Origin: an uncultured Clostridia bacterium
Lineage (GTDB): Bacteria > Bacillota > Clostridia > Oscillospirales > Ruminococcaceae
DNA: 64,000 nt
Assembly (NCBI GenBank): GCA_947624155.1
Contig: CANQJB010000001.1
Coordinates: 45,430 to 109,429, forward strand
Direction of reading: 5' to 3'
Made by a program: the position numbers and the translations under genes. The notes under the pieces were generated by a model. That model was not told where the DNA came from, ran no database searches, and saw nothing but the letters and a program-made list of their open reading frames with translations. Below are positions 56,531 to 64,000 of this stretch, one piece after another. The number at the start of each line of letters is the position of its first letter. Within the stretch, counting starts at the first letter, position 1.

Positions 56531-59020
56531 ATGAAGTATTTTGACGCGCTTCCGCGTTTGGTTGAAGAAAAACTGACGGAGCGCGGAATCAACGCTGACA
56601 GTCTTTTGTACTGCGTAAAGGCCGATCTCGACGGCGACGGCTGCTATTATGATGTATATGTGACCTTTGACAGCGAAAACGTTTACATCATCAGCGGCTA
56701 CGAGGAATATGCCGAGACCCCGAAGTCTGAACGGCTCAAGGAAAAGCTGAAGGCTGTTCCGGGTTTGAAGAGCCTCGTGAAGGATACATATATCCCCGAA
56801 ATGATTACTTATAAAGTAGTCGATTTCAGCGAGTATCCGATATCTTCGATAAAGAACGCCTATATCGACCGCCACCAGAACACCGCAAGACTTGTCTTCG
56901 CTCTGCTCAACGAAGGGGAGACCGAGAGCTTTGAAAAGCCCGCCCCCTCCGCTTCCGACGACGCGCCCCAGGAATTTGAGTGGCACGGCTTCGGCCATTC
57001 CAATTCCTATGACAGCACAAGACCTAACATTCCTGTCGCGAGATTCTCTCTCGGCTACGCCGAAAAATTCGAGAAGTTCTGTGAGCGCCTCAATATGACC
57101 CACAGACACGAGGAGATCGACGATTCTCTTCTCGACGCCGTTCAGCTTATCTGCCCGACCTGCCACCAGCCATATCCCGACCCGAACAGGCCGGTCTGTC
57201 CGCGCTGCATCGACCGCAGATCGATCTTTGACCGCCTGATGGGAATGTTCAGGGAATTCAAGCTCGAGATCGCGCTCATAATCTCAACTATCCTTTTAAC
57301 CAACGTTTTTGCGGTAATATCGCCATGGTTCGGCTCGAAGATGCTCTATGACGACGTTCTCGCCGAGGGCGGAAAGTATTACGGCCGCGTTCTGTTCGTC
57401 GTAATGCTGATGGTCCTGACAAATATTCTAGGAAAGCTGACCGGCATAATCTCGGGAGTTATAACCGCAAAGGTCGTTCCGTTTGTAACCCACAAGCTCA
57501 GGACGAGGATCTACGCCTCGATGTCAAAGCTTTCTCTCTCGTTCTTCACCAGCAAGCAGACCGGCTCGCTGATGTCGAGAGTCGACCGCGACAGCAACAA
57601 CGTCTATAACTTCTTCGTCGATATCGTTCCCTACGGCATCGCGAACATAGTCAAAATGGTCGGCGTCGCTGCGATAATGTTCGCGCTCAGCCCGATCCTT
57701 TCGATCGCGGTAATAACGATAATCGTCGTGATAATGTCGGTCGAGAACTATCTCTACCATTCCCAGCGCAAGCTCTACCGCAAGCTCGACGTCGCGATGC
57801 GAAGCCTCAACTCGGTTCTTTCCGACGTTATGAATGGCCAGCGCGTCGTCAAATCCTTCGCTAAAGAGGAGCGCGAGATCAAGCGCTACCGCCGCAAGAA
57901 TCTCGACGCCTACGACGTCAACACCAGAATCAACAACCGCATCACCTCGACTATGCCCTATATCTGGAGCTTTTACAGAGTCATTTCCACCGGTCTGTTC
58001 TGCTTCGGCTGCTACCTTGTAATAATAGGCTACTTCAAATACGGCGTTCTGACCGCTCTTCTGAACTATATGAACCTCGTCTATGAGCCTATCGACTTCT
58101 TTATGTGGATCGGCGACCGCTGGGCGAGATGTATCGACGCCGCTTCGAGAATGTTTGAAATCCTCGACGCCAAGCCGACCGTAATGGAGCCGGAGGGCGA
58201 GCCCCAGGACATCTCGGTCGTCAAGACAAAGGACTATGACCCCTCGAGACCGGTTCACATCGAGAAGATGAAGGGCGATATCCGCTTCAACAACGTTTCC
58301 TTTGAATATGAAGCGGGCCGCCCGATACTCAAAAACCTGACCTTTAAGGTCAAGGGCGGGCAGATGTTCGGCATCGTCGGAAAGACCGGCGCAGGAAAGT
58401 CGACAATTATAAATCTCATGGCGAGAATGTATGACGTCACCGGCGGCGAAATTCTAATCGACGGAGTTCCGATCAAGAAGATACCCGCCGAAGACCTTCG
58501 CCGGAATATCGGCATCGTATCTCAGGAGACATATCTGTTCATGGGAACGGTCGCCGACAATATCCGCTACGCCAAGCCCGACGCGACAATCGAAGAGGTA
58601 ATCAAGGCGGCGAAATCCGCCAACGCCCACGAGTTCATAACCAAGCTCCCTGACGGCTATAACACCAAGATCGGCTCGGGCGGCGCGGCTCTCTCTGGCG
58701 GCGAGCGCCAGAGAATTTCCATCGCGAGAGCGATTATTCAGGACCCTAATATTCTCATTCTTGACGAAGCGACCGCTTCGATGGATACACGGACCGAGCG
58801 CAAGATTCAGGTCGCGATAGACGCCCTTAAAGAAGGGCGCACGATCATCGCCATCGCCCACCGCCTTTCAACTCTGCGCGACGCCGATATGCTCTGCGTC
58901 ATCGAGCACGGCGAGCTCAAGGAGCTCGGCACACATGACGATCTCATTCGCAGAAAGGGCAAATACTTCGAGCTTTATAAGCTCCAGGCCGACGCCCTAA
59001 AGTTTATCGAAGAGGGATAA
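56531..59020 (+). CDS. ABC exporter with N-terminal extension and zinc ribbon
   Basis: 829 residues, much longer than the usual ~600. Residues 1-~160 form an extra soluble domain (CVKADLDGDGCYYDVYVTFD, DRHQNTARLVFAL). A four-cysteine ribbon follows at C208, C211, C223 and C226, just before the transmembrane domain (~245-530). The nucleotide-binding domain has Walker A GKTGAGKST (Lys near 623), LSGGERQRISIARAI and ILDEATASMD. The RBS AAAGGAG precedes the start. It forms a set with DUF1854 and a second ribbon-bearing ABC protein downstream. Confidence 0.9.
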   Translation: MKYFDALPRLVEEKLTERGINADSLLYCVKADLDGDGCYYDVYVTFDSENVYIISGYEEYAETPKSERLKEKLKAVPGLKSLVKDTYIPEMITYKVVDFSEYPISSIKNAYIDRHQNTARLVFALLNEGETESFEKPAPSASDDAPQEFEWHGFGHSNSYDSTRPNIPVARFSLGYAEKFEKFCERLNMTHRHEEIDDSLLDAVQLICPTCHQPYPDPNRPVCPRCIDRRSIFDRLMGMFREFKLEIALIISTILLTNVFAVISPWFGSKMLYDDVLAEGGKYYGRVLFVVMLMVLTNILGKLTGIISGVITAKVVPFVTHKLRTRIYASMSKLSLSFFTSKQTGSLMSRVDRDSNNVYNFFVDIVPYGIANIVKMVGVAAIMFALSPILSIAVITIIVVIMSVENYLYHSQRKLYRKLDVAMRSLNSVLSDVMNGQRVVKSFAKEEREIKRYRRKNLDAYDVNTRINNRITSTMPYIWSFYRVISTGLFCFGCYLVIIGYFKYGVLTALLNYMNLVYEPIDFFMWIGDRWARCIDAASRMFEILDAKPTVMEPEGEPQDISVVKTKDYDPSRPVHIEKMKGDIRFNNVSFEYEAGRPILKNLTFKVKGGQMFGIVGKTGAGKSTIINLMARMYDVTGGEILIDGVPIKKIPAEDLRRNIGIVSQETYLFMGTVADNIRYAKPDATIEEVIKAAKSANAHEFITKLPDGYNTKIGSGGAALSGGERQRISIARAIIQDPNILILDEATASMDTRTERKIQVAIDALKEGRTIIAIAHRLSTLRDADMLCVIEHGELKELGTHDDLIRRKGKYFELYKLQADALKFIEEG

Positions 59021-59056
59021 TCCGCTTCAGCATTCCAAAAGGAGGCATAACATATC

Positions 59057-59596
59057 ATGGATAAGCAGACCCTGACGGAAGAAAAATTTGAAATAGACCT
59101 TCTTGTGCTGCTCGACTGTTCAAAGCTGCACTTCTATAAGGACAAAGGAAACTTCATCTCTCTCGAATATGAAGGAAACACCTATTTCAACGTCCGTCTT
59201 ACAAGACTTGTTCCCTTTTATTCCAAGACGACCTATATCAGCGTCGCTTATGACAACGAGGACAACGAATTCCGCGAGATCGGCGTAATAAAGGATATGG
59301 CCGATCTTTCAGAAGACCAGTTCAAGCTCCTCGACGAATATCTTGAATACAAATACTATATGCCCGAGATCAAGAAGGTATATTCGATCAAGGACAACTC
59401 CCGCGGCTTCATCTTTGTCGACATCGACACCACCTCCGGCCGCAAGACTATCTGCATTCGCGACTGGTATTCCAATTTCAGAATGCTTTCGGAAAAGCTG
59501 CTCTATGCGGTCGATGTCGACGGCAACAAATATTTCTGTCCCGACATCGAAAAGCTCGACCGAAAGAGCCTCGCGACACTCGAGATATTCGTCTAA
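59057..59596 (+). CDS. DUF1854-family protein
   Basis: 179 residues, no signal peptide or membrane segment. The repeated beta pattern and SRGFIFVDIDTTSGRKTICIRDWY are typical of DUF1854. In Proteobacteria this family is annotated next to an ABC transporter in cyanophycin gene clusters, but no cyanophycin synthetase or cyanophycinase is seen here. It is encoded between two ABC genes with gaps of 36 bp on each side, so it is probably a cytoplasmic partner of the transporter. Confidence 0.8.
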   Translation: MDKQTLTEEKFEIDLLVLLDCSKLHFYKDKGNFISLEYEGNTYFNVRLTRLVPFYSKTTYISVAYDNEDNEFREIGVIKDMADLSEDQFKLLDEYLEYKYYMPEIKKVYSIKDNSRGFIFVDIDTTSGRKTICIRDWYSNFRMLSEKLLYAVDVDGNKYFCPDIEKLDRKSLATLEIFV

Positions 59597-59632
59597 AAAC
59601 CTCAGTATCCTCCAAGAAGGAGAGTGATATAA

Positions 59633-61843
59633 ATGAATCTATTGCTTTCGGCGCCGAAAGGCCATGAGCTGAGCGAATTTCTGTTTTCGCTGCCCTTCAA
59701 CCTCTACGGAAAAGCGCAGAAGGTCAACGGACATCTCTGCGTGACGCGCGGTGAGATAATCGTTTACATCGACGGCGAAGAAGTCGACAGATATAACTTC
59801 AACGATTTCGACGAATACGCCTGCGAGCAGCTTATCGGCTGTTCAATGATGGTCGGAAGAATCAACGATCGCAGCCAGAGATGTATCTGCGCGTTCAGCC
59901 AGGACAGCTTTATCGCCTTTGCCGAGGTATGCAAAATCATCAACCACTATCTCACCACCGGCATACTTGTCGAGCAATCCGACATCGACGAGCCGAAATG
60001 CCCGAAATGCGGCCTCCCGCTCGACGGCTATTCCGAATGCCCCTACTGCGCCTCAAAGATCAAGACCTTTACCAAGCTTTTCGGCAGAGTCAAGCCTTAT
60101 AAAGGCGTATTCGCCATCGCGATACTCTGCACCGTTCTGAGCGAAGTCCTGAACGTCGTTTCGCCCTATATAAACAGAATTCTGATCGACGACTATGTCC
60201 AGCCTCAGAACACCTCTCACTGGCTCGGCTTCGGAGTTCTCTGCGGCGCGATGTTCCTGATCCTCGGGATCAACACCTTCCTCGACTGGCTGAATTTAAA
60301 GTGCAGCTACTATGTCTCGCTCAATCTCGGCCAGGATCTCAGGCAGGACGTCTTCAACAAGACCCTCGAGCTCTCGATGAACTCGATCTCAAAAAAGACC
60401 GCCGGCGACCTTATCAACCGTGTGTCAAACGACGCCAACAAGCTCCAGAGCTTTTTGACCGATAACGGCAAAAACGCCGTCGTCAGAATCCTGTCGCTGC
60501 TGATAGTAATGGTAATCATCTTCGTGATGAACTGGAAGCTCGCGCTTTTGGCGATAATCCCGATACCGGTCGTTCTCGTAGTCGTAAAGAGGCTCTATAA
60601 CGTCATTCACATGTACTATTCCCGTGTCTGGCGCTTCTCCAATGCTCACTCAAAGCTTCTGCACGACGCCTTAAACGGCATCCGGGTAGTCAAAACCTGC
60701 GGAACCGAAGAGGCCGAAATCGAGAAATACCGCACCGCCTCCGAAAAATGGGCAAAGGCGGCCTCAAAAGCCGAAATAGTCTGGAACCTGATCTGGCCGT
60801 TCTGCGACTTTATGCTTACGGTCGGCAACTACTTTGTTCTCTACTTCGGCTCGCTGATGATTCTCCAGAGAATCCCCGCGTTCGGAGTTCTGACCCTCGG
60901 CGAACTGATCCAGTTCACGACCTATGTCGGAATGTTATATACTCCTCTTCGCTGGCTGATGCAGCTTCCGAGGCAGCTCGCCGACGTTTCGGTCTCTGCC
61001 TCGAAGGTATTTGAAATTCTCGAGGAGAACACCGATGTCCGCGACGACGCCGAATGCGTCGATCTCGATATTCAGGGCGACATCACCTTCGACCACGTCT
61101 TCTTCGGATATAAGGTCTATAATCCCGTTCTGAAAGATATAAGCTGCAAGATCGAAAAGGGCAAGATGTACGGCATTGTCGGACATTCCGGCGTCGGCAA
61201 ATCGACGATGATAAACCTGATCCTGAGACTTTACGACGTCACCCAGGGCTCTGTCTCTATCGACGGCGTCGATATCCGAAAGATTTCCCAGAAGAGCCTG
61301 CGCTCTCAGGTCGGCGTTGTGCTCCAGGAGACCTACCTCTTTGAAGGCACCGTTCTCGAAAACATCACCTACGCCAAGCCCGACGCGAGCTTTGACGAAA
61401 TAGTCCAGGCCGCGAAGATCGCCCACGCCCACGAGTTTATCACCAAGCTCCCCGACGGCTATAACACCCGCGTCGGCAACAAGGGATATACCCTTTCGGG
61501 CGGTGAGCGCCAGAGAATCGCAATCGCGAGAGCGATTCTCCACAATCCGAAGATAATCATTCTCGACGAAGCGACCGCCTCACTCGACACCGAGACCGAG
61601 AAGCAGATTCAGGAGGGCCTGAACGAGCTCTGCAAGGGCAGAACGACAATCGCCATCGCCCACCGGCTCTCGACTCTTTCCCACGCCGACAACCTCATCG
61701 TTCTCGACAAGGGCAGGCTTGCCGAAACCGGCACCCACGACGAGCTGATGCGCAAAAAGGGCGTTTATTACAGCCTTGTCATGGCTCAGCGCAAGACCAC
61801 AAAGATGCGCGAAGTCACCGGCAATCCCAATTATGTTCACTGA
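59633..61843 (+). CDS. ABC exporter with PH-like N-terminal domain and zinc ribbon
   Basis: 736 residues. Residues ~1-110 look like a small beta domain (GHLCVTRGEIIVYIDGEEVDRY). A zinc ribbon follows at C123, C126, C136 and C139 (KCPKCGLPLDGYSECPYC), then the membrane domain (~150-440) and the nucleotide-binding domain with GHSGVGKST, LSGGERQRIAIARAIL, ILDEATASLD and IAIAHRLSTL. The RBS is AAGGAGAG. It is likely a heterodimer with the 56531 gene product; the matched ribbons support that. The substrate is unknown. Confidence 0.9.
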   Translation: MNLLLSAPKGHELSEFLFSLPFNLYGKAQKVNGHLCVTRGEIIVYIDGEEVDRYNFNDFDEYACEQLIGCSMMVGRINDRSQRCICAFSQDSFIAFAEVCKIINHYLTTGILVEQSDIDEPKCPKCGLPLDGYSECPYCASKIKTFTKLFGRVKPYKGVFAIAILCTVLSEVLNVVSPYINRILIDDYVQPQNTSHWLGFGVLCGAMFLILGINTFLDWLNLKCSYYVSLNLGQDLRQDVFNKTLELSMNSISKKTAGDLINRVSNDANKLQSFLTDNGKNAVVRILSLLIVMVIIFVMNWKLALLAIIPIPVVLVVVKRLYNVIHMYYSRVWRFSNAHSKLLHDALNGIRVVKTCGTEEAEIEKYRTASEKWAKAASKAEIVWNLIWPFCDFMLTVGNYFVLYFGSLMILQRIPAFGVLTLGELIQFTTYVGMLYTPLRWLMQLPRQLADVSVSASKVFEILEENTDVRDDAECVDLDIQGDITFDHVFFGYKVYNPVLKDISCKIEKGKMYGIVGHSGVGKSTMINLILRLYDVTQGSVSIDGVDIRKISQKSLRSQVGVVLQETYLFEGTVLENITYAKPDASFDEIVQAAKIAHAHEFITKLPDGYNTRVGNKGYTLSGGERQRIAIARAILHNPKIIILDEATASLDTETEKQIQEGLNELCKGRTTIAIAHRLSTLSHADNLIVLDKGRLAETGTHDELMRKKGVYYSLVMAQRKTTKMREVTGNPNYVH

Positions 61844-61851
61844 TAAAAATC

Positions 61852-61878
61852 CGCGCTCATCACGGGCGCGTTTTTTTT
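61852..61878 (+). terminator. Terminator of the ABC/DUF1854 operon
   Basis: CGCGCTC/GGGCGCG stem with a 5-nt loop, followed by eight T. Confidence 0.9.
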
Positions 61879-61896
61879 GCATTCCCCCTGAAATCC

Positions 61897-61940
61897 GGAC
61901 ATAGTATTTACAAAAACGAAAGGCTGTGAATACTATGTCC
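61897..61940 (+). promoter_or_regulatory. 15-bp inverted repeat enclosing the dac start codon
   Basis: GGACATAGTATTTAC (61897-61911) pairs with GTGAATACTATGTCC (61926-61940), one T-G pair, 14-nt loop. The ATG at 61935 lies in the 3' arm and the AAAGG site in the loop. In RNA this would hide the start codon. In DNA it could be an operator, since TAGTAT in the 5' arm resembles a -10. Confidence 0.7.
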
Positions 61941-63068
61941 AAAAAAATCCTCTGCCTGCTAACTGCGCTTGCGGTTCTGTTCGCGCTTACCCCTGCGGCA
62001 TACTCCGACGACCTGCACGAGCCGCAGTATTCCTATGTCCTGATGGAAGGCAGCACCGCGACACTTCTATATGCCGAAAACGGCAGCGCGGTAGTTCCGG
62101 CGCACCATTCCGCCAAGCTGATGACCCTTTTGCTGACAGCCGAGGCGATAGAGCGGGGAGAGCTGAGCTTTGAAACCGTTCTAAAAACCTCTAATCACGC
62201 GAACTCGATGCAGGGCGCGCAGATCTGGCTGATGCCGGGCGAGGAGATAACCGTCTCTGAGCTTATCGCCTCGATAACCGTCGGAAACGCGAACGACGCC
62301 TGCGTCGTGCTCGCCGAAGCGGTCGGAAAGACCGAGGAGGACTTTGTCGCGATGATGAACGCCCGTGCGAGTGATCTCGGCATGACCTCGACCTCCTATT
62401 CCGACTGCACCGGCATTTCGCCCCATAGCGTCACCACCGCCTGCGACTGCGCTATCCTCGCGAGCGAGCTGACAAAATTTGATAACCTTCGCGATTATTT
62501 CACGACATGGGTGACCTCGGTCAGAGGCGGAAAGACCGAGCTCGCCAGTACCAATCGGCTTATTCTGACCTATGACGGGATAATCGGAATGAAGGCGTAT
62601 TACAGCGAAGCGCTCGGAAACTGCCTGATCGCAGCGGCAGAGCGCGGCGGTCTGAAAATGGTCTGCGTGATATTCGGCGAAAAGGACGAATTTTTGCGAT
62701 TTACCACCGCTAAAGAGAAGATGAACACCGGCTTTCAGGCTTATACCTTATATAAACCTAAGCGCACCGATGTCTATACCGATCCCATCGCCGTTTCGGG
62801 TGGGGAGAAGACAGAGGTTAAAACCGAGCTCGGCGAGCTCAGTCCGTTTATAATCAGAAAGAGCGCCGAAGACGGAATTGAAATATCTGTGGAGTATTAT
62901 GAAGATGTTTCCGCTCCGCTCAGCCCAGGCGACAGGGTCGGCAGAGCGGTATGGTCCTCCGGCAGCGAGGAGATTTATTCCTGCGGGATAGTCGCGGCCG
63001 AGCCGGTCAGAAAGATGAATATTTTCATCGCGATAGAAAGGGCGCTGAGGAGCATAATAAGAATGTAA
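61935..63068 (+). CDS. DacF-like penicillin-binding protein with degenerate active site
   Basis: 377 residues: signal peptide 1-~24 (LCLLTALAVLFALTPAAYS), a D-alanyl-D-alanine carboxypeptidase-like domain, the DacF C-terminal beta domain and an amphipathic tail (MNIFIAIERALRSIIRM). The three catalytic motifs are all altered. SxxK reads HSAK in PAHHSAKLMT. SxN reads NAN in VGNANDACVV. KTG reads KAY in GIIGMKAYYSEA. The overall fold is conserved, so it is probably a non-catalytic relative of sporulation carboxypeptidases. The ATG at 61935 is preferred to the GTG at 61926 on RBS spacing. Confidence 0.85.
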   Translation: MSKKILCLLTALAVLFALTPAAYSDDLHEPQYSYVLMEGSTATLLYAENGSAVVPAHHSAKLMTLLLTAEAIERGELSFETVLKTSNHANSMQGAQIWLMPGEEITVSELIASITVGNANDACVVLAEAVGKTEEDFVAMMNARASDLGMTSTSYSDCTGISPHSVTTACDCAILASELTKFDNLRDYFTTWVTSVRGGKTELASTNRLILTYDGIIGMKAYYSEALGNCLIAAAERGGLKMVCVIFGEKDEFLRFTTAKEKMNTGFQAYTLYKPKRTDVYTDPIAVSGGEKTEVKTELGELSPFIIRKSAEDGIEISVEYYEDVSAPLSPGDRVGRAVWSSGSEEIYSCGIVAAEPVRKMNIFIAIERALRSIIRM

Positions 63069-63122
63069 AGCGGAAATTCAAAAACTTTTTTCGTTCCGTC
63101 GCTAAATTTTCATAAAAATTCC

Positions 63123-63151
63123 TTGCAATATCTGTTCAGTCGTGTTAAAAT
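63123..63151 (+). promoter_or_regulatory. Promoter of pgi
   Basis: TTGCAA, 17-bp spacer, TAAAAT, 32 bp before the pgi start. Confidence 0.65.
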
Positions 63152-63183
63152 ATAATCAACAACTCGGAAAAGAGGGATTTATT

Positions 63184-64000
63184 ATGTCATTAAAACTCGT
63201 CACAAAGTACACCGAAAAGTTTGTCGCGCCGCACGAGCTTGAAGCCTGCCGCGCCCAGCTTACCGCTGCTCACAATACTCTGAACAGCCGCTCCGGCCCC
63301 GGAAACGATTTCTTGGGCTGGGTCGATCTCCCCGTCGATTATGACAAGGAAGAATTTGAAAGGATCAAAGCCGCAGCAAAGCGCATTCAGGAAAAGGCGG
63401 ATATACTTATCGTAATCGGAATCGGCGGCTCATATCTCGGCGCCCGCGCCGCGATCGAGCTTTTGAGAAGCCCGTTCTACAACAGCCTTAAAAAAGACAC
63501 CCCCGATATCTACTTTGTCGGCAACACCATCAGCCCGACCTATCTGAATGAGATCCTCTCGATCTGCGAGGGAAAGGACATCTGCGTCAACGTCATCTCG
63601 AAGTCCGGCACCACCACCGAGCCCGCGCTCGCGTTCAGAATCTTCAAGAAGCTTGTCGAGGACAAGTACGGCAAGGAAGAGGCAAAGACCCGCATCTTCG
63701 CCACCACCGACAAGGCGAGAGGCACCCTTAAAGAGCTCTCCGATGCCGAGGGCTATGAGACCTTCGTCATCGCCGACGACGTCGGCGGCAGATATTCCGT
63801 TCTGACCGCTGTCGGCCTTCTGCCGATAGCCGTTGCAGGCTGCGACATCGACGCAATTATGGCAGGAGCGCAGGCCTCCCGCGAAAAGTATAAGAACGAC
63901 GACCTCAACGACTGCGAGAAATATGCCGCTCTTCGCAACATTCTCTACCGCAAGGGCAAGTCGGTCGAAATGCTTGTCAGCTATGAACCATGCTTCAATA
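63184..64000 (+). CDS. pgi: Glucose-6-phosphate isomerase (3' end outside window)
   Basis: Interconverts glucose 6-phosphate and fructose 6-phosphate. The first 272 residues are visible, with [18 protein letters not shown] near 82, [18 protein letters not shown] near 138 and the PGI signature [19 protein letters not shown] near 200. The start follows AGAGGGATTT. About 60% of the family length is present before the window ends. Confidence 0.95.
   Translation, partial: MSLKLVTKYTEKFVAPHELEACRAQLTAAHNTLNSRSGPGNDFLGWVDLPVDYDKEEFERIKAAAKRIQEKADILIVIGIGGSYLGARAAIELLRSPFYNSLKKDTPDIYFVGNTISPTYLNEILSICEGKDICVNVISKSGTTTEPALAFRIFKKLVEDKYGKEEAKTRIFATTDKARGTLKELSDAEGYETFVIADDVGGRYSVLTAVGLLPIAVAGCDIDAIMAGAQASREKYKNDDLNDCEKYAALRNILYRKGKSVEMLVSYEPCFN

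Overview
The window reads as a chromosome segment from an uncultured anaerobic member of the Clostridia, probably an Oscillospiraceae/Ruminococcaceae-type gut bacterium. This is inferred from gene content: class III ribonucleotide reductase, type III glutamine synthetase, an ANTAR regulator next to a glutamine synthetase, class 1B dihydroorotate dehydrogenase with PyrK, and PyrI with PyrB. Ribosome-binding sites are Gram-positive in style (GGAGG), and promoters are near-consensus TTGACA-17 bp-TATAAT. Coding DNA is moderately GC-rich and intergenic DNA is AT-rich. There are no rRNA or tRNA genes, no CRISPR array, and no recognisable prophage or transposase.

Layout. 1-6.9 kb (minus strand): purC (cut by the window edge) and purE, then a complete pyrCKDFEBI operon whose leader holds a terminator-like hairpin. 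7-8 kb: an EamA-type permease. 8-12.5 kb: an anaerobic deoxyribonucleotide module (nrdG, nrdD with a fused redoxin domain, trxB-like) behind paired NrdR-box-like palindromes. 12.7-15.3 kb: a LacI-family regulator and a divergent DUF5060/DUF4038 glycosidase, each broken by one lesion. 15.4-28.3 kb: a nitrogen-assimilation island. On the minus strand are asnB, an Amt-PII fusion and type III glutamine synthetase; on the plus strand are a five-piece glutamate synthase, a short GlnA and an ANTAR antiterminator. The two divergent leaders each carry an A1/G4 hexaloop hairpin that excludes an intrinsic terminator, so the ANTAR protein probably controls both arms. 28.3-29.9 kb: pyrG.

30.2-37.5 kb: an aromatic amino acid operon with two fusion proteins (chorismate mutase-AroB and AroE-AroK). 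It is preceded by a 12-residue leader peptide with five Tyr and one Phe codon that runs into a terminator. 37.6-46.8 kb: argG-argH-argF, then carA and a very unusual carB-dapF fusion. 47-52.6 kb: a LytTR response regulator and a soluble GHKL histidine kinase flanked by two inverted copies of an intergenic repeat, then a pair of ABC exporters behind direct repeats. 52.7-56.1 kb (minus strand): lrp, an aminotransferase, ispE and a radical SAM gene.

56.2-61.9 kb is the least explained locus: a strong promoter, a 30-codon ORF, a terminator, then two ABC exporters with N-terminal extensions and zinc ribbons flanking a DUF1854 protein. 61.9-64 kb: a DacF-like protein that has lost all three active-site motifs and whose start codon lies in a 15-bp hairpin, then the start of pgi.

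Together the genes supply precursors: de novo pyrimidines and purines, dNTPs under anaerobiosis, ammonium capture into glutamine, glutamate and asparagine, the shikimate pathway to tyrosine, and arginine. Much of the interest is in regulation: at least four leaders look like attenuators, and several pathways use fused enzymes.
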